Notes: generated from the sequence alone by a model not told the origin. 64,000 nt of DNA from Nelumbo lutea (GCA_022828595.1 JAKGHH010000002.1:110620855-110684854), one strand, 5' to 3'. Numbered from the stretch's first letter, positions 22,240-37,734 are shown. Numbers and translations: made by a program.

Positions 22240-22326
22240 ACGCTACAGCCGCACACGGCACATCTCATGTACAACCCCATCAAAGGCAACAAACAAGATG
22301 AGATGTGCGGCTCCTGGCTGTAGCGT
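22240..22326. repeat. 87-bp inverted repeat with two perfect 11-bp stems
   Basis: ACGCTACAGCC (22240-22250) pairs with GGCTGTAGCGT (22316-22326), and GCACATCTCAT (22258-22268) pairs with ATGAGATGTGC (22298-22308), around a 29-base loop, with unpaired 7-base internal segments on each side. It may be a very short MITE or a structured RNA; no target duplication was found. Confidence 0.6.
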
Positions 22327-23055
22327 CTGAGAAATGGGTTACTTAGTTCCCAAGTTTGCCGTTCTCTTCACCTTTAAGTAAGAAAGCTATTTATATATCA
22401 GCATTCTCAGATGCTCTCATCTTGCCCTGTGAAGGTTGACGCGGTGCCAGTTTTGATGCAAAGATGGTTATCTCCAAATTTCGATGTGGTGAGTTGGTTG
22501 TTTAGTTTCGTTCATTCGCTTTAACTAATGAAGAAAACAACTAAACCAAGTAAATCTTTAAACCCATCTTGGTTCCTTGCTTGTTTATTCATGAACCCTG
22601 CCATTGATAATTTGGATTTGAAACTATAGAATATCAAGGAATCATTCACAAAAAGCATTAATGACTGATTGTTTGTGACTTTGTTCCTTTGTGTTCTACT
22701 TGAAGAAGCTGAACTGAATAACTTATTGATTTCAGTCTTTAATAATAGGGCAAGGAGCTCACAAGCTATTTGATCACTTAATGACTTGTTCACAAAAGGA
22801 AAAACAATTAATCATTCAGTTAGCTCACTTCAGATGTTTCTGAACTAAATGGCTTGTTGCTTTATCTTTTAGTGGGCTGGTCTCTTATTGCTAATGGTAG
22901 CCAATTACATGTTCAATATGCATTGTTTTCAGGGTGGACGATGTGTGAAATACTGAGAAATTGGAAGAATGAATATGTTCAAAGTTCTTAAATATTTTTG
23001 TTTTCAGAGAATATTGATGTTCAAAATTGGGTGATAACACAATTTTTGTGTATCA
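22327..23055. other. Intergenic
   Basis: No gene, RNA or inverted repeat recognised. A short open frame at 22793-22521 (minus) has no recognisable product. Confidence 0.4.
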
Positions 23056-23063
23056 CCAGTATG

Positions 23064-23398
23064 TAGGGGTGTCAATTGGGCCAAGTCCAGTCATCTGATG
23101 AATATTCTGAACCATTTTGGGCCAGTTCAATTCAATATCTAGGACGTCCATTCTGTTCAAATTGGTTTTAATTTAGATTGATTCCAACTCAAACTTGGTC
23201 CATTGATGCATATATTCTTAACTTCTGGTCTGATATTGGTTTAATCTGACCCAATTCAATATAAATCCATTATGGATGGACCGGGTCTAATCCAATCCAA
23301 TCATTTTGGACCATTAAGTCTAGACTAAAGAGTAACCCATCCAAATTGATTTTGATTTGAATGGGTTTCAATCCGAAACTGGTCCATTAACATCCCTA
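23064..23398. mobile_element. hAT-like MITE, 335 bp (TAGGGGTGTCAA type)
   Basis: Ends TAGGGGTGTCAATTGGGCC and, on the opposite strand at the right, TAGGGATGTTAATGGACC. Flanks CCAGTATG (23056-23063) and CCAATATG (23399-23406) match 7/8. The interior consists of GGTCCAATC/GATTGGAC-like words. Related pieces occur near 33838, 43085, 44704 and 48494. Confidence 0.75.
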
Positions 23399-23794
23399 CC
23401 AATATGGATACTTTGAACCTTGCTAGAGTCACAGTTAGAACAAGAAGATACAAAAGAGATCAAAGGAAAAAAAGAAAAGCTCATGAATCCAACAATCTCT
23501 CTCTCAACGTATAAACTACAAACCCCAATTTTTTGAACTTTGTTTTCAGATTGCAATTGTTATGCATATCAAAAAGCATAACATCTCTAAAATGTTCATG
23601 CTTTCCTGAATCTTGATTAATTGATACTTCAGCAATGTTGCCAAGCTCAAACTGGACTAAATAGTTTTTATTTTTTTTTCTTAGAGAAAAGTTATAATAT
23701 TTCATTAATAAGAAAAACAAATCAAATAGAAGTACTGCACGATAAGGCACTGAGCAGAGTTTAGAAATTTCATTTCAATCAAGTAGATACAAAT

Positions 23795-24006
23795 AAGGTT
23801 CAAAGTATCCATATGATATACCCCTTATATATTTTGGTCCTCAATACATCTGTTTACAGTGATTTTGGAAACACATTTTTTAAATAATATATAAAAATAT
23901 GTGTAGAACTGAAACTTGAAAAAAACTAAAAAAAATAGGAGTATCGTTTTTAAGTATTGATACATCTCTGCCGATACACATACGTGTATAGATAATTTGA
24001 ACCTTG
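23795..24006. mobile_element. hAT-like MITE, 212 bp
   Basis: Ends TAAGGTTCAAAGTATC and, reverse complement at the right, CAAGGTTCAAATTATC. Flanks GATACAAA (23787-23794) and GATACAAG (24007-24014) match 7/8. GATAC words near the ends resemble those of the 1374-bp element at 10824. A related decayed copy spans about 35045-35275. Confidence 0.68.
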
Positions 24007-24584
24007 GATACAAGAAGATTACTGATACCTAAAACATAGCTGTTTGGTATTTTCTTGAACAGTCTATGTGATGCCACCCAAGATTATATTTTGCTACAAA
24101 AACCCTTTCATTAGCGAATCTATTATGTTGTATTTGCCTTAAAAAATTCTCCTGTTTCTATCTATCTAGTATTGACCATAACATAGCTGGTGGAATAACT
24201 CCCCAAATAGCCTTCCCTTTCTTAGACAGACCAGCTAGATTCCAGCACCATAGTTGGACCACCAAAACCGGCAATGGCAGCCAAAATGGGTTTTCAGTTG
24301 TCCAGTTCTTAGAAATGTTGATACAGTCAAACTTACCCCATTTACATGTATTAGTATGTATTATACTCTGTAGTACTTATTGTTTTAAAGTTTATTTTGA
24401 TTTGAAGTAGACTTCAAAACTAATCTAGAACCATGCTCAATTTTTCTGAATGAATTGAATGGTTGAACCAAAGGATGAAACCATTCAACCTGTGATCCAG
24501 TAACCAAAACAGTTCTCTATCAGATCGGAGTCGACAACATTCAACATTGATTTTTAGTGTTTCCTATAAGAGGTACATGAATAT

Positions 24585-24929
24585 TGATGTAGGTGCATAT
24601 GGCACAGCCCCGGATTGTGCCACGTGGCATCAGCTGGATGTGATTCTGGCCATTCATCTCTAACTGCCTCCAATCACCCCATGGCAAAGTCAGCTATAAA
24701 ACGGGGGGGGTGCCCAGTTCAAGGTAAATCCGTCTTGCTCAGTCTTACTCTCTTGCATTCTTATTCGAGAGAGACCTCGTCTGAGCTCTTAAGGACTAAG
24801 CTTTGAGCCCTCGTCTCAAGTCTAGTCTAACCCCTCTTTAAGCACCTGGCTAATTTCACCGTCAGAGTCTCCGCCCCTGGGATCACACCTGGGGCGTCTG
24901 ACCTGTTCTCTTCTCCTACTCACATGTTG
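24585..24929 (+). repeat. Probable LTR fragment or solo LTR
   Basis: GC-rich block with CTATAAAACGGGGGGG (TATA at about 24697) followed by TC-rich leader text and CACCGTCAGAGTCTCCGCCC, as in plant gypsy LTRs. It can be bounded by TGATG (24585) and a right-hand CATCA (ending near 24938), or by CTCACA (near 24926), but no 5-bp duplication was found, so the boundaries and type are provisional. Confidence 0.45.
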
Positions 24930-24939
24930 GACCCATCAG

Positions 24940-26225
24940 CATCGGATGTCAGTGAATTTACTTTGTTGCCCTCGGTCTCATCTTTGACAGCAACAAATAT
25001 ATTTATCTTCTTGAGCTTCTTCAATGTTTCTTGCGCAAGGAATTCATCTCTACGCAAAAAAGGCATAGAGGGAGTAGTTGGTGCTTTAAGAGTTTCTTTA
25101 ATGCTTTCTAATGAACCTGGTCTCAGGATTTGGTGACTTGATTGATTAAAATACAGAAGAATCTTTCTCAACCGATGATATGGAATCTGCTTTCCTCCCC
25201 AAGATGTGGATGCCAAACATCACCATCAAGGACTTATCTACGCCGACTTGTTCTTTACCACCTCCGTCCCAAAAAGACCTCCCCAGAAGGATACGAAAAT
25301 AGACCAAGTAAAAGTCCTTTAGGCATTATCTCATTTATTTTACTGTCATTTTCAGGTATTCCATGTTTTGATGTGGACATGAATAAGCAACTAAGCACGT
25401 AAATTTCTTTGAATTCTTGCTTGACGCGGAAAGATTAGAAAAATTTGACTCCCTGCACTTTCTCACACGGTTTCTGTTAATCTATACTTGCTCCTCAAAC
25501 AAAGTTACTCCTGTTACAAGTAAAGGATTTAATACTACCCCACACTTGAAATGAAGTCAACTGTATTTAATTCAAATCGAACTTATGGGTATGTAGTCCA
25601 AGCTTATAATTACCAAGAAAATCACTATTTGAACATTGTTTTCGTTTCAGAAGTTCTATACTGGTGCAGAATGCAAAGTAGTTTCTTTGAGTTCTTACTG
25701 TACACGGAAAGAAATGGTTTCCAATTTCCATTATCCTACCACAGACAGAATACTACATACTTTTCTAAAGCCCAAAGTGAAGTCAAATTTATCAAAGTCA
25801 GCTCAGTTCATGGTTGAAGATCATCCTCAGAAAATGCCCTTTTTAGGAAGATAAAACTGCAGTTCTTGAATAAGTTGACAGGAGGAAGTAGTTTCAGAAC
25901 TGAGGCTCATCATTTGATGATCCTCAGATATCCCATGGCCAAGGTTGACAAGGATAAAATTATAAACGGTTAAAGTAGACAGAAAGTTCAGGACACAGGC
26001 ATGAGAAGCACTTCCATGATATCATCACACCAAGTGTTGATAAAAAGAATCTAAGTCATTTCTTTGTTAGAGGGAACTAAAGCCCAAAAGACTCTACAAT
26101 TTTGAAATTCACAACAGGATCTACAAAAGAATTAAAAAAATAATAATAATAATAATGGTACAAAAAGAATTCTTGTATAATCTTGTCTACAGACAAAAGA
26201 ATAGATCATTAGGGGGTTGTCCTCC
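24940..26225. other. Intergenic, 3' flank of the IQM gene
   Basis: No gene recognised. A 98-codon frame on the minus strand (25216-24920) has a protein-like composition (TTPSMPFLRRDEFLAQETLK and similar) but matches no family I know. No splice context or partner exon could be assigned. An AAT repeat lies at about 26137-26156. Confidence 0.3.
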
Positions 26226-28879
<2,654 letters not shown>

Positions 28880-29540
28880 TTCGATTATAAAGCCTGGGAG
28901 ATCTTACTGAAAACCTTGTCTGCAGAAAAAACAGATCTTGCCTGTTAGAACAAACCAAAAGCAATCGACTTTTTTTCCCTCTTTTCATTGGTTGCAATAA
29001 AAACCAGTAAAGCTCGTCGTTGAAGATGGTCAAAACGAAGAAAACAAGAACGACCTTCAACCCAGAAAACCCATTTCGATTTGTTTCTACAAATAACATA
29101 AAAACAAGAACCCAGTTGCAGAATTTAATCAAACGGGATACAGAACCACCATTTCATGAACTACCCAGAAAACCCGTTTGTATGTTTCCATCTTTATTTG
29201 CGAAATCCTCATTGAAAGAACGCATGAGTTTTAAAAGAGAATGAACGAAAATGGATTGAACCTGTCAAACTATTCAAAAATGTACATAAAAATCTTACCT
29301 TTGGCGGTGAAGACTTGTTACTAGAAGAGATGAAATTGGTTTTGGGTTGCTTGAAGAAACAATGAGAGACAAGACGGACAGAGAGTAGAAGAACCCAATT
29401 GAAGAATGAAGAGATTGGAAACTGGTAGATATCGGAGGGGGGTTGGTGTCTTGGGTCGTGGATATTACAGAGTGGCTTTTCTTCTTGCTTCCTTTTTCAC
29501 AACTCACAAGCTTATGCTTTACAATCTAAGAGAACGTTAT
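28880..29540 (-). other. 5'UTR and leader intron of the IQM gene
   Basis: A donor AAAG|GTAAGATTTT at 29299/29298 and an acceptor TTTTTTCTGCAG|ACAAGG at 28920/28919 define a 379-base intron in the leader. The untranslated exons would then be about 29540-29299 and 28919-28880. Splicing is inferred from consensus sites only. Confidence 0.55.
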
Positions 29541-29568
29541 AGCTCTCCATGCTATCTCATCCGATGAA

Positions 29569-29575
29569 ATTTATA
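29569..29575 (-). promoter_or_regulatory. TATA box of the IQM gene
   Basis: CCCCTATAAATTT on the minus strand (core TATAAAT). It would place transcription start near 29540, upstream of the leader exon that ends with the predicted donor at 29299. Confidence 0.55.
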
Positions 29576-29579
29576 GGGG

Positions 29580-31111
29580 ATGGAGGAGATGGAAAGGGAG
29601 GGAGCAAGTCAAGAGCTGCTAAATTCCAACCACGTGTTCTTGACCATACAAAAGAGAAAACTCGCCGTTTCTCCTCAACTCGTTTTATGTTTTCATCGTT
29701 TTCACTTTTGATGTTTATTTATTATCATCTGAATGCCTTTTTGGTTGCTAATTAATTTGGCTGGTCAAAATGAAAGAAAAAAACACTCGATCCATCTCAT
29801 CTTGCTTGTCATCTTCCTATTATTTATTTTGTTTTGTTTTATCATTCCTGTGTGTGTGTGGTTGGATAGAGGCAGGGACTGGTGCCTGTGAAATTTCTAG
29901 TACTTTGCTAGTGTGAGGCTCAATTAGTTAATTGTTCTATTAAGATTCTATGCATCTACAGAAGAGACCATGGGAGAAAGGGTGATGGGGTGATGGGGTC
30001 ATGGGGTCATGGCTCTGTTAAGTTTCTGATTATGTGCAGAGCAGAGTAGACCAAGCCTATTAATCAGATTTCCTTTAGAGATCCAATCAATCTGATGCTT
30101 TGATGGAAAGACCCATTTTTTAATTAGTTCAAAGGAAAAATTTATGATACGGAAAAAATATGATATGAAAAGAGTTTTGACCGATCAAAAACCATTTATG
30201 AATTTTGATAAATCACACTTGATTCGCTATCATGTTTATGATTCGAATGTATTGATCAATTATTTTTTAGATATTATATATTTTTCATATTATAATCCAA
30301 CTCTATTTCAAAATATCGATAGAGGTTAATATTTAAGATGAAGTTTATCAATATGTCATCAGTCGATACGTTGCAAAATTTTGATCCTTCACACACACGA
30401 AATAATGGCCCTGATAAGTCAGGCAACATAATCATCATGAATTCTTGATTTGGGTCTAAGCACTGATTTGGTCAGTAAGTTCTCCCTTGGTTAGTATTGT
30501 ATGTATTTGATGAGCTAAGTAGGGGTCAAGCATGGGGACCGCAATTGCTTATGTCACTCGAGTTTTCGCGTACTTTTACATGGCTTAACTCTCAAGCATC
30601 CAACACTTAGTTTTCAATTTTTGTGGGGGAGGGGATATAAAGCTGGACCAAACAAATTCTTCCTGAGTCAGAGAGGTCTAAATCAACTGCTGTGAACCTC
30701 AACAGTTTATTATCAAAATAGTAGTGTTTTCCAAATTTATAAAATATTAGGAGCCAAACAGGGTGTAGTTGAACTAATTGTATGTATGATGTACAGGGTA
30801 CAGCAAGACTTAAAATAATCCATGAATCTATCTAATCTGCAGAGTAGTACTTTATAAACAAATTAAATGAGTCATTCAAGGAAATTTTTGAGAGAGGAGA
30901 GGGAAGGGGGGGTGTTGAAGCATAAAAATTCTGGATGTGGTAGTAGTGGTCTCTTGTGTTGGGATAAGCTTCAAAATTTGTGATTTCAAGGCTCAGAACA
31001 CAAAACCCTAATTTTAGGTTTTGTATTTTGGGTATTAGAAAGAATGTTTCAAAAACCAATCGAAAGATTGAACCGCTTTTACCTCTAGTTTGCAGGTCAC
31101 CTTGTGATAAG

Positions 31112-31146
<35 letters not shown>

Positions 31147-31928
31147 AAATTGGGGCTTGAGGGTAAAAATGTTCTTTTGGGCAAAAAGAGTGGGGAGAGA
31201 AGCTTTTGGGGCACCATGAGATTTGTAGATCAGGAAAAGCTATCCAAAATTGACACAAAGATCACTTCAATCAAACAACCAAGTCGATCGAGCTTTAACC
31301 AAATCAATGGTTTGTATACAGATATAGTGTATAGCCCATGGTCCAATGGTCAAGTCAAATGGATCGATAATTCAAATACCCATATCAAACAGGTTTTGAC
31401 CAAATCAACAGTTTTTCTATCAAACCCCAGGTTTTAGGAAAAATCAGACCCAAAATCTTGAGTGGGTGATGGTTCAACTATCAGAGTCAGTGGCAGGTTG
31501 AAAAGCACTGTTTAAAAATGTTTTTACCTCAAAAATCAACTCTTACCAAACATTAAAAACACGTTATGACTCAATTTTATTTTCCACATCCCAAAAAGCT
31601 CAAAAGCAAAAGTTTATCCAAACAAAAATGATGCATTATGGAGGTAGTTTTTCAAGATTGTTGTTTCTACAATTTGAAAACGGTGAAAACCAATATTTTC
31701 TTTGTTGTTTCTTTTCATTTTCAAAGGATAGGTAGATAGAAAAACTAGTTACATTAAGGAGATTGACAAATATGTACAAAATACAATTTTGTTTCTTAAA
31801 ACAAAAGAAAGCCGTCATATTAGTAAAATCATATTATTTTTGCATTTTATGAAAATCTCTTAAGAAAAGAAATTCTGGGTACAAGAAATCATTCAAAGGA
31901 AATCTCTCTCTCTCTCTACTTTTGAAAT
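29580..31928. other. Intergenic upstream of the IQM gene
   Basis: No gene recognised over 2.3 kb. There is a GT run near 29860, a GGGGTGATGGGGTCATGGGGTC repeat near 29983-30011, and an AT dinucleotide run at about 31110-31139. Short open frames have no recognisable product. Confidence 0.4.
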
Positions 31929-31931
31929 CAA

Positions 31932-32295
31932 GGCTGTGTTTGGAAACGATGCAAATAAGTGTAAAACAGTTCATATAAATTGCAAAATTAGGTTAGTTTT
32001 GCAATGACAAATTTATATTTTTACCAAACAGATTTTTAGCTGTAATGGATGTAAACATGAATTCCAATAAAGCATACTCTTTTTTTTTATCAAAAACCCA
32101 CTTGAATGCAAATTTACTTCTTTTTTATTGACGTACTTTCACATTTTATTATCAATGTAAATATGCATTGGTCAGTCATTTATCAATGCATAAATATAAT
32201 ATTACCAACTTACCAAATACAGACAAAAGTGAACCAGTGCAAATTTACCTTAAAACAGGATTTACACTCCATTTGTATGATTTCCAAACACAGCC
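31932..32295. mobile_element. TIR MITE, 364 bp (GGCTGTGTTTGG type)
   Basis: Ends GGCTGTGTTTGGAAA and TTTCCAAACACAGCC are perfect 15-base inverted repeats. Flanked by CAA on both sides (31929-31931 and 32296-32298). A 3-bp duplication suggests PIF/Harbinger, though TWA is usual there. A related element is at about 41203-41944. Confidence 0.7.
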
Positions 32296-32299
32296 CAAA

Positions 32300-33109
32300 G
32301 TTTAATTTAAAAGAAATATAAATATAAAATATATACAATACAAATACAAACAAAATAATACAAAATATAAGATTTTACACTATAAATTAAGCCCAATCAA
32401 TAATTTCTCCTTAAATTCCATTGGAAAAGAATGTAAATACTATTTAGTGTAAATACAAATATGCACGGTTTTTACAAATAGGCTCTATTTACATTTGTAT
32501 AAATACATCTAATGCAGATACAAATATATACACGGTTCATAAACATAGGCTCTCTTTGGATTTACATGGAAGGTATCTGTATCTGTATTCTTCCCAAACA
32601 GAGTGCAAAATTTATTTCTGCATTTTGTGTGGGGACATTCTCTTATACACTTGTCTCTTTGACAAATGAAATATGGTGGTAGCCGGTAGGCCCCTACCTC
32701 AACCGACCCTCCACACACACACAGAATTGGATGTAGGGTCTCAATCACCGCCATACAGTGAAGATCAAACAATTAATAGTTCTCTCACCTGCTAAAAAAT
32801 GGGTCCCATCCCATCAGCCATTAAACCCATTCTGATTGCATGATTGTGATTCAGACTCTCCACCCACTTAACGAGATTCAAAGATTTCATGTCGGGACAC
32901 GAACAAACATAAAATATGAATCTTTCCGCCCAAAAGAAGGAATCAGTCCGAAAAAAAGCAAAGCACCGAATCATGCAAAAAGGCATTTCCACGTTGATCA
33001 AAACCATGCGTCACAAACAGTCCCGAGCCCTTTCCACTTCATCCATACGTAATTGCGTTCGCGTAAAATTACAAAACACCGCCCCTCAGTCGCCAATAAC
33101 AAAATTATA
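32300..33109. other. Intergenic with MITE fragments
   Basis: 32405-32620 repeats TGTAAATAC / GTATTTACA-type words and contains GGCTCTCTTTGGATTTACA, probably decayed copies of the GGCTGTGTTTGG family. A CA run lies at about 32712-32721. No gene recognised. Confidence 0.35.
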
Positions 33110-33837
33110 AAAGGGTAAATTGCTGAATGAAACCTTCGTGAAATTTGATAATTGTAATCTATCTTTCCTAAATTTTCTGATATATTTGCAAGTATATCCT
33201 TTCTGTTAAAATACTTTAACAAGAAGTATTAAAATGTTTAAAATTAGATGTGCCAATTAATCAATTTTGGGTTGATGAATTGGATTAGACTTGGTACATC
33301 TGTAATGAATTTATATTGGATTGGGTTGAATTGCACCAATATCCAATCCATTAATAGAACATAAGATTATAGGTGCAAATGGACCAGGTTTGGGGTGGAA
33401 CTAATCTAAATTAATTAAGATTAATTTGAACTAGACATTGAGTTGGACTGGTTCAAAATGGTCCTGAGTATTCATCAGATTGGATTGGACCCATTTCATT
33501 TGTAACGGATTCATATTGGACTAGCCTACAAAATACCTATGCAATTACTTTTCTTCCAAGAGAACCCATGCAATTACTATTGAGGCTGTGGTTTCTAAAA
33601 CAAAAAACAAAATTTATGAGCAACAACAAAAAAAAAAGAGTTTAAAGCTTGCAGTTTTACCTATGAATGATTGATATAAAGGGTGAATTTGGAAATAAAT
33701 CAAATTTGGAAAGGGATTGGAATGATTTGGGGTAGCGATTGATATGAAGAGGAATTTTGGAAAATAAGCATTTTGGTCAAAAGTTGCTATATCGGTATTT
33801 TGGACATTTTTGTGGCTCTTGTTAAAGGACCTAACCA

Positions 33838-34165
33838 GGGATGTCAATTGACCGAATTTGGTCCAATCTGATCTATTCCAATATGAGTTCATTACAGATA
33901 GACCAAGTCCAATCAAATCCAATCTAATGAATATTTTGAACCAGTCCAACTCAATGTTTGAACTGTCCAATCAGTACAAATTGATTTTAATTAATTTAGA
34001 TTAGTTCCAAACCAAACTTGGTCTTTTGACACCTATATTTTTATCTTCAGTTTTCTATTAATGGACTGGATATTGGTTTCATTCCAATCCAATCCAACAT
34101 AAATAAATTATGGGTGAACCAAATCCAATCCAATCCAATAAATATTTTGGACTATTAATTCTAAC
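33838..34165. repeat. Decayed hAT-like MITE nested in the long-TIR element
   Basis: Begins CAGGGATGTCAATTGACC and shares the TCCAATC/GATTGGAC interior with the delimited copy at 23064-23398. The right end is degraded and the flanks do not give a clean 8-bp duplication, so the boundaries are approximate. Confidence 0.5.
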
Positions 34166-34302
34166 AAAAGGATAACTATATCAGAAAATTTATAATGAAA
34201 ACAAAAGGATCCATCGACACCCTTAATTCCCCATCAGCCGCATCCCCGACCCCATCGAGTCGAAAAAGTTGGATATCTATCGGGGATATGATGATTACAA
34301 TT

Positions 34303-34440
34303 AACAAGGTTGAAGGAAGATTTTAGCAACTGTAAGAAAATATGTGGGAGGTTTCATCAATTTAAACAACAACTAACAAGCTTGAAGGGAGATTTTAGCA
34401 ACCGTAAGAAAATATGTGGGAGGTTTCATCAATTTAAACA
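34303..34440. repeat. 72-bp tandem duplication
   Basis: 34303-34374 and 34375-34440 are near-identical: AACAAG(G/C)TTGAAGG(A/G)AGATTTTAGCA, then AA(C/T)(T/C)GTAAG-like text, then TATGTGGGAGGTTTCATCAA. The second copy is slightly shorter. This is a recent duplication of the element's right arm. Confidence 0.8.
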
Positions 34441-37165
34441 CCGCTCGCCACTCGCCAAGTCACCAGATATTATATAACAAAAGAACTTTAAAAAGAAGAC
34501 AAGAGGACATTGTCGGAAAAGCGAAACTTCAAAATCCAGATAAAAAAGCAGCGATCGTGGCTGTACTTAGGGGTGGGGGGTCAGAAGGTCAACCCACGAA
34601 CGCCTTTTTGTAATTGATTATCTTTATGTAATTAGCTTTCTGTCTCTTTTCGGCATTTTTTTTAATAGAATATCGTCGACAATTCATCGTCACGTCCAAC
34701 TGTCTTTTGGGATCTCCATGCAAAGTATTGGTACTTTTGTAGTCTGTACCGTACAAGAAGCTTCTCATCGTCTTCCACGTGTCCACATGAGCTGCAACCA
34801 CGTATTTCTTGCTGGAGTTGTTGAAATGTTGATACATCCCCCCAACCATTATATTTATGTTAAACAAACTGTGAACTTAACTCATTTGGAAGGTCGTCTG
34901 TAGTTTCCTCTGAAGTTGGCCCAGTTACAACTTGGTCCGGGTTAGTTGGAGTCAAGCCGGCCCATCATAGAGTTGAGTTGGGTCAGGTTGAAGTTCGGAT
35001 AAGAATTTCCAAAAATATGAATCTAATATATAACTTATTAGGTTTTTTTTTTTTCTAGGATAAGGTTCAAAATTTTGCCATGTATCATATCGGCCTGATT
35101 GGCATGCTTGAAATATTAAGTTTTTCAAATTTTAATATAACCAATACTAGGCCTTAGCTAAATAATCTAAGACGGTTCCCTTAAAATTAGAAAAAAAAAA
35201 AGAAAGTGTAAGGTGTGAAGCATCGATACACGCATTTTGGCATATTGGGTTTGGTGTATCTATATTTTGAACCATGGTTAAGGTTCAGATTTCAGTTATG
35301 GAACTCAATCCAAACTCAACATGTTTATATATTTATATCTATAAAATATAAATATTATGGTCATCTGTCTCTATTATTATAAAAGGGATATTGTTTTGGT
35401 TTTAGTGTAGGTCATAAAAGTTAAATTTAATTTTATAATATTAATTTATATTTTTATCCATTTACTTCAACATGTATATAGCATGTGCCCTTTATAATAG
35501 TATTATATAAAGTCGATATTTTCCGGTTATAAAAGAAAAATCTAAATGCCATATATCATTTATCTATAAGAGATGTGTATGGCATTATAATCAATCAATG
35601 TATCATAAAGGTAATAAGCAATTAGTTGGTAGTCATCAAAATTTATTAGGGTTTTGATTAGTCAATGCTATTTTGGTATTATATCTTTATGACATCAAAG
35701 ATTTAGCTTATATAAGGTGTATGTATGTGTGCAAGCGGCTGACAATAAAATAAAAAATAAATAAATAATCTAAAAAATGGCCAACAATCGTTCTCGAGTC
35801 AAACGGTTTTACCACCTGAATCAATGGTTCACTAACCAAATAAATGTTTTTTTGGACAAATGATGGTTTTGCGATCGATTCCTGATTTTTTTTTTCCGAT
35901 TCAACTGCCTGATCTGGTTCAATTTTGAAAATATTGTATGTATATATAAATCCAAAATAAAATATAAACCAATTTAATCATCATAGTGGTGTAGGGTTGT
36001 TCACGGGTTAGGTTGGGTCAGTTTATTGTTGTTTTTCCAACCAACCCGACCTGGTCGGGTTGCCTGAAAATGAAACCAAAACTGACCTGGTCAGTTTGAG
36101 TGCTTGAGTTGAGGGGCTAAGGAAGTAAGAGCGGACCAAGTTAGAAGTTACCAAGAAAAGATAGTCAAATTGTGTTAGAAAAAAGAAGAATGAGATTTGG
36201 AATTTTTAAGAAGCTTTCTAATCTAAGTAAAAATAGCACATAATTGTAATTATCTATTTGGTGTAAAGAACCTTAGAGAATAACATCATTTTTTTAAACC
36301 TTCCAAAAAAATGTAAGAAGTTGTTAATGGCATTCCTTGTCATGCAATGCTTGACATTAATGGCATTTCTAAAGAAAAAGACTAGAAAGTAGAAACTACA
36401 AGTAATTAGAAAGTAGAAACTAAGTTAGATACTAACTACTAAGTACTAACTAGGAACTAAGTTGATTCGGTTTCAATTTTCATATGTGGAAATTGAAACC
36501 AAACCGATTCATCAGTTTATGCTTTTTAGTAACTCGAAACCGACCGATGCTAAAGAAAACTCAACCAACTTGGATTAGATCAGATCGGATTGATCAGTTT
36601 AGATCTTCTTATGAACAGCCTATCGAGTTGGATTAGGGTTGATATGAAATCGAACGAATTTCCAAACCTACTTTTAAATAACAATTGGATTGGAAGATCC
36701 ATATTAGATCTGGTGTGTACAAAAAGTACACCCGGATGCAATAACCCCAGATTGACAGCATCCTTTTTTCAGTACTCCCTGGATAAAAGATTCCAATTGA
36801 GTGACCATAAAGATGGATCTATAAAACCGGCCTCAGATCTACCGATGACCCATGAGATGCGTGACAGCGTTTTGGGCGGGATTTATAAAAATAAAAAGGG
36901 TCCACAACATGTCAACACCACTTCTGCTCCAGACTGACCCTTGCGATGCCCTAGGGCTGAAACTGGGTCGCTTTTAATTGGACAAATTTGATTCGTTTAT
37001 ATTTTGAATTCGGGTCGAATCATGTCATTCGGATTTGGATTTTTACATCAAATTCGGATTATAACTGAATATTAAATAGTATTGATAAATTAACTAAAAA
37101 ATGACCGACATATTATATATCAGCAATGAAATGAAATTAATGGTGAGTAATCCGACCGGTCTTAG
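34441..37165. other. Intergenic with repeat fragments
   Basis: No gene recognised. About 35045-35275 is flanked by AAGGTTCAAAAT and ATATTTTGAACCATGG, resembling the element at 23795. About 35995-36617 starts TAGGGTTGTTCACGGG and ends GAACAGCCTA, a possible hAT-like element without a clean duplication. 36590-36937 is an open frame of 115 codons with no recognisable product. Confidence 0.35.
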
Positions 37166-37656
37166 CTGTCAACGATCTTGCCTTTGATTGGAACAACGGG
37201 GAGCCTGAAACGGAGAAAATGAGGGAACTCCAGGGGGAACCAAGTGAGATTGTTCCGAAGCTCAAGTTAGTATTCTCTCAAAGGCAAGATAAAACCAGAT
37301 GGCGCAAAGTTTGCATACCTTGTTGTTGAGGGTAGGGGGCCTTTTATAACCACTTCGCACACTCACTCCGAGGCTTTTGTCAGGTCGGGTATGATTACTT
37401 CTGTGTTTCTGCCAGTTCGGGTGTCATCCTTTCTACTGGGACAGAATCGCCACTGCTCCTTGTCGGAGCCGTCTCTATAACTGGAGATGGCGGTGGCAGG
37501 TGGCCGTTCGAAGTGCGGCTGTCAAGCGTCAGATCCCAAGTCAGTCAAGTGCGCCGCCCCTGGATACGAACTTCCTCAGTGTCAGGCATGGTATGGTTGT
37601 TCAGTTTGGCGTCCTGGAGGCGAAGTGCTGGAGTGGTGAGCGAGGTGAAGTCTTGA

Positions 37657-37734
37657 GTTCGGAGGTGTGTCCCGAACTGCCATAGAGCAGGCCAGTTCGG
37701 AGAGGTGTGTCCCGAATTGCCATAGGGCAGGCCA
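37657..37734. repeat. 38/40-bp tandem duplication
   Basis: 37657-37694 and 37695-37734 repeat GTTCGGAG(AG)GTGTGTCCCGAA(C/T)TGCCATAG(A/G)GCAGGCCA with one 2-base indel and two substitutions. Inside the GC-rich island. Confidence 0.85.

Larger units (their letters stand above)
33110..34440. mobile_element. Second copy of the long-TIR (MULE-like) family, with nested repeats
   Basis: The left arm (33110 to about 33240) starts AAAGGGTAAATTGCTGAATG and the right arm (about 34265-34440) reads, in reverse complement, AAATTGATGAAACCTCCC; TTTTGGACATTTTTGTGGCTC near 33800 matches the copy at 15376-16436. The interior is filled with GGATTGGAC-type hAT-like material (about 33243-33540 and 33838-34165). 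Its right arm is tandemly duplicated. Confidence 0.55.

Noticed and set aside
34704..34897. Possible target duplications for several other inverted repeats (44704-44905, 35045-35275, 35995-36617)
   Set aside because: The flanks were compared by eye and did not match; these are reported as fragments or candidates without claimed duplications.
36590..36937. 115-codon frame as a gene
   Set aside because: No recognisable domain, codon pattern or splice context; it overlaps the end of a possible hAT-like repeat.
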